Assembly: GCA_965365465.1 (NCBI GenBank)
Contig: CBDUBU010000060.1
Location: forward strand, 1-16,439
DNA length: 16,439 bases
DNA from: CBDUBU01 sp965365465
GTDB taxonomy: Bacteria > Bacteroidota > Rhodothermia > Rhodothermales > DASSAV01
Direction: 5' to 3'
In this document: positions 7,323-15,350 of the stretch, piece after piece
Layout of the letters: each line of letters starts with the position of its first letter
How positions within the stretch are numbered: the stretch's first letter is position 1
Program-made: the position numbers and the translations under genes
Notes under the pieces: generated by a model
Database searches by the model: none
What the model was told of the DNA's origin: nothing
What the model saw: only the letters and a program-made list of their open reading frames with translations

Positions 7323-7358
7323 GTGAACCGGCTAATGTCTTGAAGAAGGAAAGAAACA

Positions 7359-7376
7359 AAGTTCGAGCAAGTTCGA
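7359..7376. promoter_or_regulatory. AAGTTCGA direct repeats one helical turn apart upstream of the HDOD gene
   Basis: AAGTTCGA occurs at 7359-7366 and again, identical, at 7369-7376, separated by GC, giving a period of 10 bp. The site is 37-54 bp upstream of the HDOD start on the - strand, where a regulator or promoter element would sit. This is inferred from position and spacing only. Confidence 0.3.
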
Positions 7377-7504
7377 CACCAATGTCTAACGCGGCTTACT
7401 GATCGCTCTCTCCTAGTATCGACCCGGTCGCTGCAAAGTTAAGTAGAAATCATCACTTTATAAACGTTCGCAGCCTTCTGCAAAATAGTGTTGTTACGGA
7501 GAAG

Positions 7505-7521
7505 AGTCCAGCTTCAGGACT
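7505..7521 (-). terminator. Weak hairpin past the DUF2851 gene
   Basis: AGTCC (7505-7509) pairs with GGACT (7517-7521) around a 7 nt loop, followed on the - strand by CTTCTCC. It is about 64 nt beyond the DUF2851 stop. The stem is short and the pyrimidine tail poor, so termination here is only possible. Confidence 0.25.
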
Positions 7522-7584
7522 TTAACAAAGGCAGGTTTTGTGAATGAGCATGAAGAAGACAAGCGCAAGGAGAAGGTTATGGTT

Positions 7585-9015
7585 CTACGTCTGCCTGTCC
7601 AGCAAAAACGTTCCTATCGGACAGGTCAGGCAGCGTGTCTGCTCGCATCGGGTTCGGTAAAGGTGGTGCTGGCCTTGCGCGATGAATGCATTGGAGGGGC
7701 TGCTATTCAATGCGGCAAAGCGAGAGGTGATTTCGTCCTTATCGGCGGGAAGTTTTCGCAGCACATCGGTCACGCGCGTTTCCAGGTTTTTGTCGCCTTC
7801 ATTGGCGGCATAGAGAAGCATAACAGGCGCTGCTGCATTCACAAGCAATGCATCGATTCGCTGCCGTCCAAGTTTGGGGGAGCGTCGCCGGGCGAGCCGA
7901 TCCAGCCTGACATGCCGGTTCCAGAAAGAATCTGGCGTTACCGTCAGGAGGTTACGCAAGGCGCGAATGGCATTCCGGGACGAGAAGGCTGCTGCAAGTT
8001 CCTGAATGGGATCTGTGCGCAACAGACCTCCGGGTTTTAGAAACATAACGCCCTGCGCTATCCGGAGCGTAGGGAAGTTTGCAGGACGCAGACGGAAGAA
8101 TTGCCAGCAGGCCGGGTCCATAACCGGTATGGCAAAACGATGTTGTAATTGCGCAAAGCGGTCCTGAAGCGCCATCACGTAATCGCAGGTAGCCCTGTCT
8201 GTACGCAAGAGTTGGCCGGCAGGGGGAATCAACCCTGCAACGCCAAGATGTAAGGCTTCAAGGTCAAGCGTGTCTGCGAGCAACCGCGTTACCGACAACG
8301 GAATCCGATAGGCAAGGCCGGCCATGGCCTCACTGTTTTTCGCATACCCCAGCCCTGTAAAAAGAAGCTGGTGGAGGACCTCGTCGAGTGCAAGCCGGCT
8401 GGAAAGGCTTGCCAGTCGTTCCCGTTTCTCGTAGAGGCGTTCAGTCGCCATCGCCTCGATCCATCCCTCCCGGAGCGGTACAGGCAGACGAGTCCACTCC
8501 GGGGCGCACAGAATGTCTTGCCGGGGACGTGTGCAGAACTCGTAAATGAGCCTGCGGAGGCTATCCTGAAGAAAGGGAGTCAGAACGAGTTCGTAAATGG
8601 CGCTTCCATCGGAACGGACGAGGGCGCCTGTCCAGGGATCCTCGCGCAGCGAAACATGCAGGACAACACGATTGTAGCGAGGGTCCAGGTGGTGCCGGTG
8701 GTTGAACCAATCGCTCGGGGCCACGTGGATTTCCACGTCGCCGCACCAGGTTACTTCTCCAATGCGAAGTCGTGCTCCCAGGAAGTCGGGACCTGTGTCT
8801 GTATTTCGCACCCCCGGATGGTATACGGTAATGCTTTCACCCAGGGTTGTACGGAGGGAGGAAGCATCAAATTGCCGGCGTTCCCATATGTCATGAACGA
8901 GCGCTTCAGGGACATACCCGGAACCCGAAGCAGGTTCGTGCAGAGCTACCTCTACAATCGTATCGTTTAGCCCGTAGAAGCGGGCAACAGCAGGAATTCG
9001 TTCGTGTGACGGCAT
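7585..9015 (-). CDS. DUF2851 family protein
   Basis: A 476-residue protein, counted from the ATG at 9015, that matches the DUF2851 family typical of Bacteroidota and Rhodothermota. The N-terminal signature includes HDIWERRQF, ESITVYHPGVRNTDTGPDFLGARLRIGEVTWCGDVEIHVAPSDWF and HHLDPRYNRVVLHVSL. The conserved GPDF, GDVEIH and YNxVVLHV elements suggest an enzymatic core resembling nucleases, but no activity is established that I know of. The C-terminus ends in CEQTRCLTCPIGTFLLDRQ, whose two cysteines lie in the family's usual tail. An alternative start, TTG at 9069, has AAAGAGG 6 nt upstream and would add 18 residues; I prefer the ATG for family length. The gene follows pyrF on the same strand after 99 bp (45 bp with the TTG), so cotranscription is likely. 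Confidence 0.85.
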   Translation of the reverse strand: MPSHERIPAVARFYGLNDTIVEVALHEPASGSGYVPEALVHDIWERRQFDASSLRTTLGESITVYHPGVRNTDTGPDFLGARLRIGEVTWCGDVEIHVAPSDWFNHRHHLDPRYNRVVLHVSLREDPWTGALVRSDGSAIYELVLTPFLQDSLRRLIYEFCTRPRQDILCAPEWTRLPVPLREGWIEAMATERLYEKRERLASLSSRLALDEVLHQLLFTGLGYAKNSEAMAGLAYRIPLSVTRLLADTLDLEALHLGVAGLIPPAGQLLRTDRATCDYVMALQDRFAQLQHRFAIPVMDPACWQFFRLRPANFPTLRIAQGVMFLKPGGLLRTDPIQELAAAFSSRNAIRALRNLLTVTPDSFWNRHVRLDRLARRRSPKLGRQRIDALLVNAAAPVMLLYAANEGDKNLETRVTDVLRKLPADKDEITSRFAALNSSPSNAFIAQGQHHLYRTRCEQTRCLTCPIGTFLLDRQT

Positions 9016-9114
9016 TGCGGGCAGACGAGAAAAGAGGAAATCTTCTCTCAAGACACCCTGACAGAGCAAACATAACCTCTTTCAAAGGATCGGGAGGCGC
9101 TTTTCGATTGCCTT

Positions 9115-9945
9115 CTAGTTACCTGCGACCGCCTCATTCAACGTGTTCCGAAGTTGCATTGCTGCATCGCCGGCGGCCTCTGCAAAGTTACTGTCCGGGG
9201 ATGCAAAAATAATTTGTCGGCTGCTGTTGACGATGACCTGCCCGGTATGGGTTCTGGCGCACTGCATTACCATACGAGCATCTCCTCCCTGCGCTCCCAC
9301 GCCCGGAATAAGGAAGGGCATATCAGGGCATGATTGTCTGAGGCGGATCAGCGCTTCCCGGCTGGCGGCTCCCACGACAAGTCCGGCTGTGCCGGGAGCC
9401 TCGGACGCCCATTCTTTCGTGCTTGCGGCAACCCGTTCGTACAGGCTAACGCCGTCGCAAACCTTTTCCTGAAAATCTTCGGCGCCGGGATTGGAAGTGC
9501 GGGCCAGGATAAAGGCAGCCTTGCCTTCGTATTGCAGGAACGGTTCAACAGCGTCACGCCCCATGTACGGAGCGACGGTGCAAGCATCACAGCGGAGGTG
9601 GGTGAACACGGCCTCTGCATAAAAACGCGCCGAATTTCCAATATCGCCACGCTTTGCATCGGCGATCACGACCAGGTGGCCCGGAATCTGAACAATGGTT
9701 TCCTCCAGCACGCGCCAGCCTTCCCGCCCAAGCGCTTCATAGAAGGCAAAATTCAGTTTGTAGGCGCAGGCCAGAGGGGATGTGGCCTCTATGACAGCGG
9801 TGTTGAACGCAATTATAGCGTCGGGAAGCAAACAGGTATTCAGAAGATGCCGGGGGAGATGGCGAGGATCCGGGTCGAGGCCGATGCATAGCATCGAACT
9901 GCTGGAAGACTGTGCATATTGGAGTTTCTCGTTAAAGTCCTGCAT
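9115..9945 (-). CDS. pyrF: Orotidine 5'-phosphate decarboxylase (type 2)
   Basis: A 276-residue enzyme converting OMP to UMP, the last step of de novo pyrimidine synthesis. The TIM barrel opens with MLCIGLDPDPRHLP, followed by YKLN (K63). The catalytic signature DAKRGDIGNSA contains D96, K98 and D101. Later landmarks are VAPYMGRDAVEPF, the LVVGAA strand and the phosphate-binding FLIPGVGAQGG. The length and the DAKRGDIG form fit the longer type 2 (PyrF subfamily 2) enzymes common in actinobacteria, myxobacteria and Bacteroidota. A weak CAGG precedes the ATG. It heads a probable - strand unit with DUF2851 and is divergent from msrB across 247 bp, where I see no clear promoter. Confidence 0.95.
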   Translation of the reverse strand: MQDFNEKLQYAQSSSSSMLCIGLDPDPRHLPRHLLNTCLLPDAIIAFNTAVIEATSPLACAYKLNFAFYEALGREGWRVLEETIVQIPGHLVVIADAKRGDIGNSARFYAEAVFTHLRCDACTVAPYMGRDAVEPFLQYEGKAAFILARTSNPGAEDFQEKVCDGVSLYERVAASTKEWASEAPGTAGLVVGAASREALIRLRQSCPDMPFLIPGVGAQGGDARMVMQCARTHTGQVIVNSSRQIIFASPDSNFAEAAGDAAMQLRNTLNEAVAGN

Positions 9946-10192
9946 GATGCCTGGTAAGGTCTATGGTTGACTGAACACAGTTTGTGAGGCTCGTTTTTTC
10001 CTGGTTGCTGCCTGAAGATAAACAACATTAGCGGGCGCCCGGCAATGGGCCGGCCGGTTGTGACAATGTTCTGGAAAAAAGATCAGTTTGATCCGGTAAA
10101 GGGGTTCTTGCTGTGCTGTCACCGGGAACGTCTGGAGGTTCACAGGTGTGTACAGGGCGTAACGCAAACGCAATGAAATAGAGGCCGGCAAC

Positions 10193-10606
10193 ATGCAAGA
10201 GAAAGTGTCGAAGACCGAGGAGGAATGGAAAGGGGAACTCAGTTCCGAGCAGTACAGAATCCTGCGACAGAAAGGCACCGAGCCTGCCTTTACCGGCAAG
10301 TACTGGAACAATAAAACAGACGGAATATACCGCTGCGCTGCCTGCGGGGCGCCGCTTTTCAGTTCTGAAACGAAATATGAGTCAGGAAGCGGGTGGCCGA
10401 GCTTCTATGAACCAATAGATGAGGAAAATGTCGAAACGGAAGAGGACAAAAGCTTTGGCATGAGACGAACAGAGGTTCTTTGCTCCGTTTGCGAGTCGCA
10501 CCTGGGGCATGTATTTGAGGACGGGCCTCAGCCGACCGGTTTGCGCTACTGTATCAATTCAGCCTCTCTGGACTTTGAAGAAAAGGACCCGTCCTCTCAG
10601 TCCTAG
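10193..10606 (+). CDS. msrB: Peptide-methionine (R)-S-oxide reductase
   Basis: A 137-residue cytoplasmic repair enzyme that reduces methionine-R-sulfoxide in proteins. Structural zinc is held by C48/C51 (CAAC) and C97/C100 (CSVC). The substrate site is GWPSF (67-71), HLGHVF follows at 103-108, and RYCINSASL carries catalytic C120. The length matches free-standing MsrB with no MsrA fusion. GAGG lies about 9 nt before the ATG. No resolving cysteine other than the zinc ligands is evident, so recycling may be direct by thioredoxin. It stands alone: divergent from pyrF and convergent with hmgA. A small stem (TCCGGC at 10633, GCCGGA at 10641) lies 27 nt after the stop but lacks a T-run. Confidence 0.96.
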   Translation: MQEKVSKTEEEWKGELSSEQYRILRQKGTEPAFTGKYWNNKTDGIYRCAACGAPLFSSETKYESGSGWPSFYEPIDEENVETEEDKSFGMRRTEVLCSVCESHLGHVFEDGPQPTGLRYCINSASLDFEEKDPSSQS

Positions 10607-10695
10607 AAGCAGGCGGAGAGGTTCAGAAACTATCCGGCAAGCCGGAAAAGCGGCGCGGCCATACGAGGAAACCCTTTGGTGTCTGCCATTTGGTT

Positions 10696-10786
10696 GCATA
10701 GACGCTTCGTTCAGCATGACGCTTCGGGGTGGGTCAGGGCAGCCCTTTTACCTCTGTGTCATGCCGGCGTAGTGAAGCATCTATGC
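10696..10786. repeat. REP/MITE-like imperfect palindrome, copy A
   Basis: A 91 bp imperfect inverted repeat lies between the converging msrB and hmgA genes. The outer arms are GCATAGACGCTTC (10696-10708) and the complement of GAAGCATCTATGC (10774-10786), with one mismatch. The inner arms are ATGAC (10716-10720) and GTCAT (10758-10762). A diverged second copy in the same orientation is at 15608-15701. Next to it, ACAGGC-AGAA-GCCTGT (10793-10808) is a separate perfect 6 bp hairpin. The type resembles widespread intergenic palindromes built around GTCATGCTGAAC...GAAGCATC. Confidence 0.7.
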
Positions 10787-10884
10787 TGCAAGACAGGCAG
10801 AAGCCTGTGTCCAGGATGCCCCTGGTTTCTACTTGCCGGAGCGTCTCGCAGGATGACTTCTTGCGTGTATAAAGGCGGAGTATG

Positions 10885-12102
10885 CTACGGCTTTTGTGGG
10901 GAAGCCTGTTCAGGATAGCCATTAGAGAGCCGGCCTGAATGTGCTTCCGGCTTCCATGAAAAGGCGTAGTCAGGGTCTTCGATCTCCAGCGCTGTTTCTG
11001 TGAGGTTCAACGGGTGGAAGGTGTCCACCATGACGGCCAGTTCCTCTGTGCCCTCTTTGCCGATGGAGGCTTCCGCCGTGCCGGGATGCGGGCCATGCGG
11101 AATGCCTCCCGGATGCAGCGTAAAGGAGCCCCGGCTTATTCCTTTGCGGCTCATAAAGTCTCCTTCGGCGTAAAAAAGCACCTCGTCCGAGTCGATGTTC
11201 GAGTGGCTATAGGGGGCAGGAATCGCAAGGGGATGGTAGTCGAATTTCCTGGGCACGAAGGAGCACACTACAAAATTGCGAGCCTCGAACATCTGATGGA
11301 CCGGGGGCGGTTGATGAATCCGGCCTGTGATGGGTTCGAAGTCATGAATGGAAATGGCGTAGGGGTACATGTATCCATCCCATCCCACGACATCGAAAGG
11401 ATGATGCCGGTAAATATAGCGGTGCAGGTAGCCGTTTTTCTGAATCCGCACTTCAAACTCGCCCTGCTCATCTATCGTGACCAGGTCAGCAGGGGGCCGG
11501 ATGTCTCGCTCACAGTAAGGGCTGTGTTCGAGAAGCTGCCCGGAAGTATTCCGGTACCTTCTGGGAAACCGAACTTCCGAAAAGGATTCAACAACCAGAA
11601 GACGCGGAGCCGGATGTTCTTCAAACAACCAGCGATGGGTGATGGTGCGCGGCACAAGCACGTAATCACCCTGTGAAAACGTCAGCACGCCGAACGGGCT
11701 TTCGAGGCGGCCCTCGCCCTCATGCACGAAAATCAATTCGTCGGCTCGTGCATTGCGGTAGAAGTAAGACATATCCTGAGTGGGTATGCACAGGGCAATC
11801 CGCACATCGCTGTTTCCCATCAGGTATTGCCGGCCTGTCAGCCAGTCGCCCCCCTCGTTCAGGGCGAAGCCTTTCAAGTGACGGTGGCGCAGCAGGTCGG
11901 ATTCCCGAAACGATACTTCATAAGGAAGGGGAGCCTCGATTCGGTCGACCAGCGTCGGCGGGTGCAGGTGGTAAGCAATGGAAGAAATCCCGCTGAAACC
12001 TTCTGCGCCAATGACCTCCTCTTTGTAAAGCTCGCCGTCAGGCCCGCGAAACTGGGTATGGCGTTTATGCGGGATGGCGCCGAGTTGGAAGTAGTACGGC
12101 AT
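10885..12102 (-). CDS. hmgA: Homogentisate 1,2-dioxygenase
   Basis: A 405-residue iron(II) ring-cleaving dioxygenase that opens homogentisate to maleylacetoacetate. It is a double-cupin protein of the short bacterial form (human enzyme about 445 residues). Recognisable stretches are the N-terminal GAIPHKRHTQFR, YRNARADELIFVHEGEG (114-130) in the first cupin, and YRHHPFDVVGWDGYMYPY (231-248). The iron site is in APYSHSNIDSDE and HPGGIPHGPHPG; likely ligands are H300, E307 (less certain) and H336. It lies 82 bp downstream of hpd on the same strand, so the two catalyse consecutive steps and are probably cotranscribed. The gap contains three short perfect palindromes: TGGCGCCA (12122), CAGGCGCCTG (12152), and AATCCGGATT (12107-12116), the last only 5 bp from the ATG. 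No good Shine-Dalgarno is present. Confidence 0.95.
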   Translation of the reverse strand: MPYYFQLGAIPHKRHTQFRGPDGELYKEEVIGAEGFSGISSIAYHLHPPTLVDRIEAPLPYEVSFRESDLLRHRHLKGFALNEGGDWLTGRQYLMGNSDVRIALCIPTQDMSYFYRNARADELIFVHEGEGRLESPFGVLTFSQGDYVLVPRTITHRWLFEEHPAPRLLVVESFSEVRFPRRYRNTSGQLLEHSPYCERDIRPPADLVTIDEQGEFEVRIQKNGYLHRYIYRHHPFDVVGWDGYMYPYAISIHDFEPITGRIHQPPPVHQMFEARNFVVCSFVPRKFDYHPLAIPAPYSHSNIDSDEVLFYAEGDFMSRKGISRGSFTLHPGGIPHGPHPGTAEASIGKEGTEELAVMVDTFHPLNLTETALEIEDPDYAFSWKPEAHSGRLSNGYPEQASPQKP

Positions 12103-12184
12103 AACGAATCCGGATTAAGCGTGGCGCCATGGAGCAGAGGGAAGCTTGTTTCAGGCGCCTGCATTTACAAAGGAGAGCGCCCTG

Positions 12185-13321
12185 CTACAGATTGCCTCGG
12201 AGCGCCTGCTCTCGTTCTATTGCCTCAAAAAGCGCGCGGAAGTTGCCTTTCCCGAAGGAGCGTGCTCCTTTCCGTTGTATGATCTCATAGAATATGGTAG
12301 GACGGTCCTGGACCGGCTTCGTAAATATCTGCAAGAGGTATCCTTCATCGTCTCGGTCAACCAGGACGCCCAGTTGTTTGAGCGCGTCCAGGTTCTCATC
12401 AATCCGACCGACGCGGCTCCGGAGGTCGTCGTAGTAGGCAGCAGGCACCGTCAGAAACTGAACGCCCCGGCTGCGCATGGCCGATACGGTCTGCACAATG
12501 TCATCCGTTGCGAGGGCAATATGCTGCACACCTGCGCCACGGTAGAATTCCAGATATTCGTCAATCTGGCTTTTTTTCTTTCCCTGGGCCGGCTCGTTGA
12601 TCGGAAATTTGATGCGCTCGTTGCCATTCGACATCACCTTCGACATGAGGGCGCTATACTCTGTGGATATATCCTTGTCGTCAAAGGACACCAACTGCTT
12701 GAACCCGAGCACATCAGCATAGAAGGAGACGAAACGGTTCATTTCGCCGAGGTTGACGTTGCCGACGACGTGATCCACATACTTCAGCCCAACGGGTTCA
12801 TGGGGCCAGTCGGGGTTGTTCCACGGCTCATATCCGGGAAGGAAAAGCCCGTCGTAATCGCGGCGTTCCACGAAGGAGTGGATGGTGTCTCCGTACGTGG
12901 CTATGGCGGAGAGGACTACGCGGCCGTGTTCGTCTTCGAGCACCTCGGGATTGCGAACCGGCGTTGCGCCGCGCCGCACCGTTTCGTGAAAGCTGTACGT
13001 TGCGTCGTCAACCCAGAGCGCTATATCGCGCACGCCGTCTCCATGCAGGTTGACGTGTTCGGCTATCGGAGAGGCAGGAGACAGCGCTGTGGTCAGGACA
13101 AAACGAACCTTGTTCTGCTGAAGCAAATAGCTGGCTGCGTCGCGGCATCCTGTTTCGGGACCCCGATAACCTTTGATCTGAAACCCGAACGCACTCTTGT
13201 AGAAGCAGGCAGCCTGTTTGGCATTTCCTACCCAGAATTCTACATAGTCCGTGCCGTTGATCGGGAAAGAATCAGCAGGTGAATCTGCCTTTCGGGATGT
13301 GAGGGTCGGCATTTCTGACAT
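12185..13321 (-). CDS. hpd: 4-Hydroxyphenylpyruvate dioxygenase
   Basis: A 378-residue non-heme iron oxygenase of the VOC fold that converts 4-hydroxyphenylpyruvate to homogentisate in tyrosine catabolism. There are two VOC modules, about 22-155 and 178-355. The iron ligands are H184 (YVDHVVGNV), H267 (GVQHIALAT) and E346 (FYEIIQRKG). The C-terminus has the expected GKGNFRALFEAIEREQ helix that gates the active site. The ATG at 13321 is supported by a strong GGAGG (complement of 13330-13334) spaced 8 nt away, one of the best ribosome-binding sites in the window. It heads the hpd-hmgA unit and is divergent from a Nudix gene. No aromatic-responsive regulator is encoded in this window. Confidence 0.97.
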   Translation of the reverse strand: MSEMPTLTSRKADSPADSFPINGTDYVEFWVGNAKQAACFYKSAFGFQIKGYRGPETGCRDAASYLLQQNKVRFVLTTALSPASPIAEHVNLHGDGVRDIALWVDDATYSFHETVRRGATPVRNPEVLEDEHGRVVLSAIATYGDTIHSFVERRDYDGLFLPGYEPWNNPDWPHEPVGLKYVDHVVGNVNLGEMNRFVSFYADVLGFKQLVSFDDKDISTEYSALMSKVMSNGNERIKFPINEPAQGKKKSQIDEYLEFYRGAGVQHIALATDDIVQTVSAMRSRGVQFLTVPAAYYDDLRSRVGRIDENLDALKQLGVLVDRDDEGYLLQIFTKPVQDRPTIFYEIIQRKGARSFGKGNFRALFEAIEREQALRGNL

Positions 13322-13473
13322 ACGCTATACCTCCGGATCAGATGTTCAGGAAGCGTTTCCGGCGTGGGTCGTCCAAACCCGTTCCGGCCTATGGATTAGA
13401 CCGGAGAAGAGGCAGGTCGTTCCGGCATTTCAGGAAATCCACAACCTCACTATGCCAATATGCTCTATCTTCG

Positions 13474-13503
13474 TGCTTCACTACTTGAAGCAACCTGAAG
13501 CAA
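13474..13503. promoter_or_regulatory. Triple TGAAGCA half-site cluster upstream of the Nudix gene
   Basis: TGCTTCA (13474-13480) and TGAAGCA (13486-13492) form a perfect 7 bp inverted repeat with a 5 nt spacer. A third copy follows: TGAAGCAA at 13486-13493 recurs at 13496-13503, a 10 bp period. The cluster ends 10 nt before the Nudix start codon and lies in the 192 bp shared with hpd. It could be an operator or an mRNA hairpin near the ribosome-binding site. TGCTTCACTAC is also present (as complement) in REP copy A, so it may be a REP fragment. Confidence 0.4.
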
Positions 13504-13513
13504 ACGGCTCCTG

Positions 13514-14053
13514 ATGAAACCCTGGAAAGTGCTGCATACCCGGTACCTGCTGAAGCGCTGGTGGATGAACCTGAGAGAGGACCACGTGCAGCTTCCGGGA
13601 GGGGTGGAGTTGCCGGAGTTTCATGTGATTGAATACCCGGACTGGGTCTGTGTGATTGCCCTGACCGAGACCGGGGAGATGCTCATGGTCGAACAGTATC
13701 GTCATGGCATCCGGAGTGGAAGCCTGGAGTTTCCGGCGGGAGCCATTGATCCCGGCGAAGCGCCGCTTGCTGCGGCGCAGCGAGAACTGCTGGAGGAAAC
13801 AGGCTATCAGGCAAGCGAATGGACCTACCTCGGACGTTGTGCTCCCGAGCCGAGCAAGCACACCAACCATGCCTTTTTCTACGTGGCGCAGGGGGCGCGC
13901 GCCGTGCAGGAACCAGAGCCGGAGCAGAGCGAGCATCTGGTTCTGCGTTTGCTGGCTCCGCAGGAAGTCCTGAAGCGGGCCGACGAAGGAGGCATCGTTC
14001 ATGGCACGCATCTAACTGCGCTCTTCTGGGCGCATTTCCGGGGCGTCGTATAA
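13514..14053 (+). CDS. Nudix hydrolase, ADP-ribose pyrophosphatase-like
   Basis: A 179-residue Nudix hydrolase. The Nudix box fits the consensus exactly: G76, E82, R90-E91-L92, E94-E95, G97, Y98. The preceding VEQYRHGIRSGSLEFPAGAIDPGE is typical of the ADP-ribose/NDP-sugar pyrophosphatase group, which hydrolyses ADP-ribose to AMP and ribose 5-phosphate with Mg. The N-terminal strand-rich part (HVQLPGGVELPEFHVIEYP) is the usual dimer-forming domain of that group. The exact substrate cannot be fixed from sequence. No convincing Shine-Dalgarno precedes the ATG; a hairpin-forming repeat lies just upstream. A gene for an exported protein follows after 141 bp on the same strand. Confidence 0.93.
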   Translation: MKPWKVLHTRYLLKRWWMNLREDHVQLPGGVELPEFHVIEYPDWVCVIALTETGEMLMVEQYRHGIRSGSLEFPAGAIDPGEAPLAAAQRELLEETGYQASEWTYLGRCAPEPSKHTNHAFFYVAQGARAVQEPEPEQSEHLVLRLLAPQEVLKRADEGGIVHGTHLTALFWAHFRGVV

Positions 14054-14194
14054 CACGGCGATACGCAGGCACCGGAGGCATATTCTCGAGGTGAACTATC
14101 AAGCGGGTGAGGCTTTACAACAATAGTCGGGCGCGTCTTTCGTTTGTTCAGAAACAGGCCGCGCCAATCATCCGCATCGATAGAAGCATTTGCC

Positions 14195-15325
14195 ATGCGA
14201 ACCGTGCTTGTCCTGGCTTATCTGTCTATCCTGGCGACCGCCTTGCTCTTGCCATCCCGATTTGGAGCAAGGAAGGAATATTCGCTGGCTCCGGCGACGC
14301 TCTCCCGCGACAGTTGGGACAGGCTGCACATACCTGTTGCGTTCACGCAACAGGCTACTTTCGGCGGCGCAAGCCTCGTTGCGCCTGAAGACGCAACCAT
14401 CAGCCTGTACAGCGCCGGACACGAAGTTCTCTATACGGGCGCCGGGCCTACGGTCGTGATCGATGACGGGCGGCTCGGCGACAGGGAGCAGATGGTGGTG
14501 GAGGTCTGCGCAAAGTTGTACGAACAGACCGCCTGTGAGCAGTATCCGCTGGAGGCATCGCCCAAACGGGTGCGTGTGGAAGAAAAGATCGTATACCCTG
14601 AGCGAGCGCAGTTGAACAGAGGAAGTTATGATCTTCGCTTCGGAATCGAGCGGCAGGTGTTTCAGGGGCAGGACTGGGAACGCCTGGAGGCCGGTCTGCC
14701 GGTGACGGGGCACCTGCTCGTCTACGTCGAGGGTCATGCCGATGGGGCGGTAACCGTGCCTTTTACCCGGAGCCGGGGTCGCTTTGATCTGTCTCGCCAT
14801 GCCCGGTACGATGATTTCCTTTTTTATCTCAAGTCAAAGTTGTATGACGATGACGAGGCTCGTGTGCGCTTTGATGTGTATGCAGGTTTGAACAAAGACC
14901 CTGTCCGGCTTTCGTCAATGGTTAAAAGGGTGCGCAACAAGACAGAGGAAGATCGCCGCCGTGAGGTGGAGTACTTTGTGGAGCAGGCTGCCGGGCAGGT
15001 GCTTGAACGGGAGCCGGGCGGGGCTGACGGGGCCTTTGTCTATGTGAACACGTGGGATTACGATGCAATAAACGCGCTGTATGAGATAGCATTAGAGATC
15101 CACTGGCGCGGATCTTCCTTCCGGCGCAGAAGGCTGGCAGGAACGTTAGCAGTGAAGGAAGATGGGTCAAGTCCTGTATTTTACCGGGAAGCCCCGGTTC
15201 GCGACGGAAAGAGACATCTGGAGACCAGGGAGGCATGGACGTTGGCTCCGCTGGGGCTGCCCGAGGAGGCGGGGGAGGACGCCGATCCGGAAAAACAGGC
15301 AGCCCCGCTGGAGCGTGTCTGGTAG
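14195..15325 (+). CDS. Exported or membrane-anchored protein of unknown function
   Basis: A 376-residue protein I do not recognise. It begins with a hydrophobic segment (about 4-22, MRTVLVLAYLSILATALLLP) that could be an uncleaved anchor or signal peptide. The rest is strand-rich and reads like two beta-sandwich-like parts. The first (about 45-130) contains a cysteine pair, VCAKLYEQTACEQ, that could form a disulfide outside the cytoplasm. The second (about 140-240) contains SYDLRFGIERQVFQGQDWERL and a repeated F-D-x-Y pattern. A charged helix (about 250-285, RNKTEEDRRREVEYFVEQ) leads to a third strand-rich region, and the tail is acidic and proline-rich. The ATG at 14195 is preferred over an in-frame TTG at 14144 because it starts right at the hydrophobic segment. 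It is on the + strand 141 bp after the Nudix gene. Confidence 0.75.
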   Translation: MRTVLVLAYLSILATALLLPSRFGARKEYSLAPATLSRDSWDRLHIPVAFTQQATFGGASLVAPEDATISLYSAGHEVLYTGAGPTVVIDDGRLGDREQMVVEVCAKLYEQTACEQYPLEASPKRVRVEEKIVYPERAQLNRGSYDLRFGIERQVFQGQDWERLEAGLPVTGHLLVYVEGHADGAVTVPFTRSRGRFDLSRHARYDDFLFYLKSKLYDDDEARVRFDVYAGLNKDPVRLSSMVKRVRNKTEEDRRREVEYFVEQAAGQVLEREPGGADGAFVYVNTWDYDAINALYEIALEIHWRGSSFRRRRLAGTLAVKEDGSSPVFYREAPVRDGKRHLETREAWTLAPLGLPEEAGEDADPEKQAAPLERVW

Positions 15326-15350
15326 GTTATGAAAGCTGCTTTGTTATGGC

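Noticed and set aside
12146..13282. A 378-codon + strand open frame opposite hpd.
   Set aside because: It is an antisense shadow of a clearly recognisable enzyme on the other strand and shows no domain of its own.
14144..14194. A TTG start adding 17 residues before the unknown exported protein.
   Set aside because: The extra residues are polar and would bury the hydrophobic export segment that begins at the ATG.
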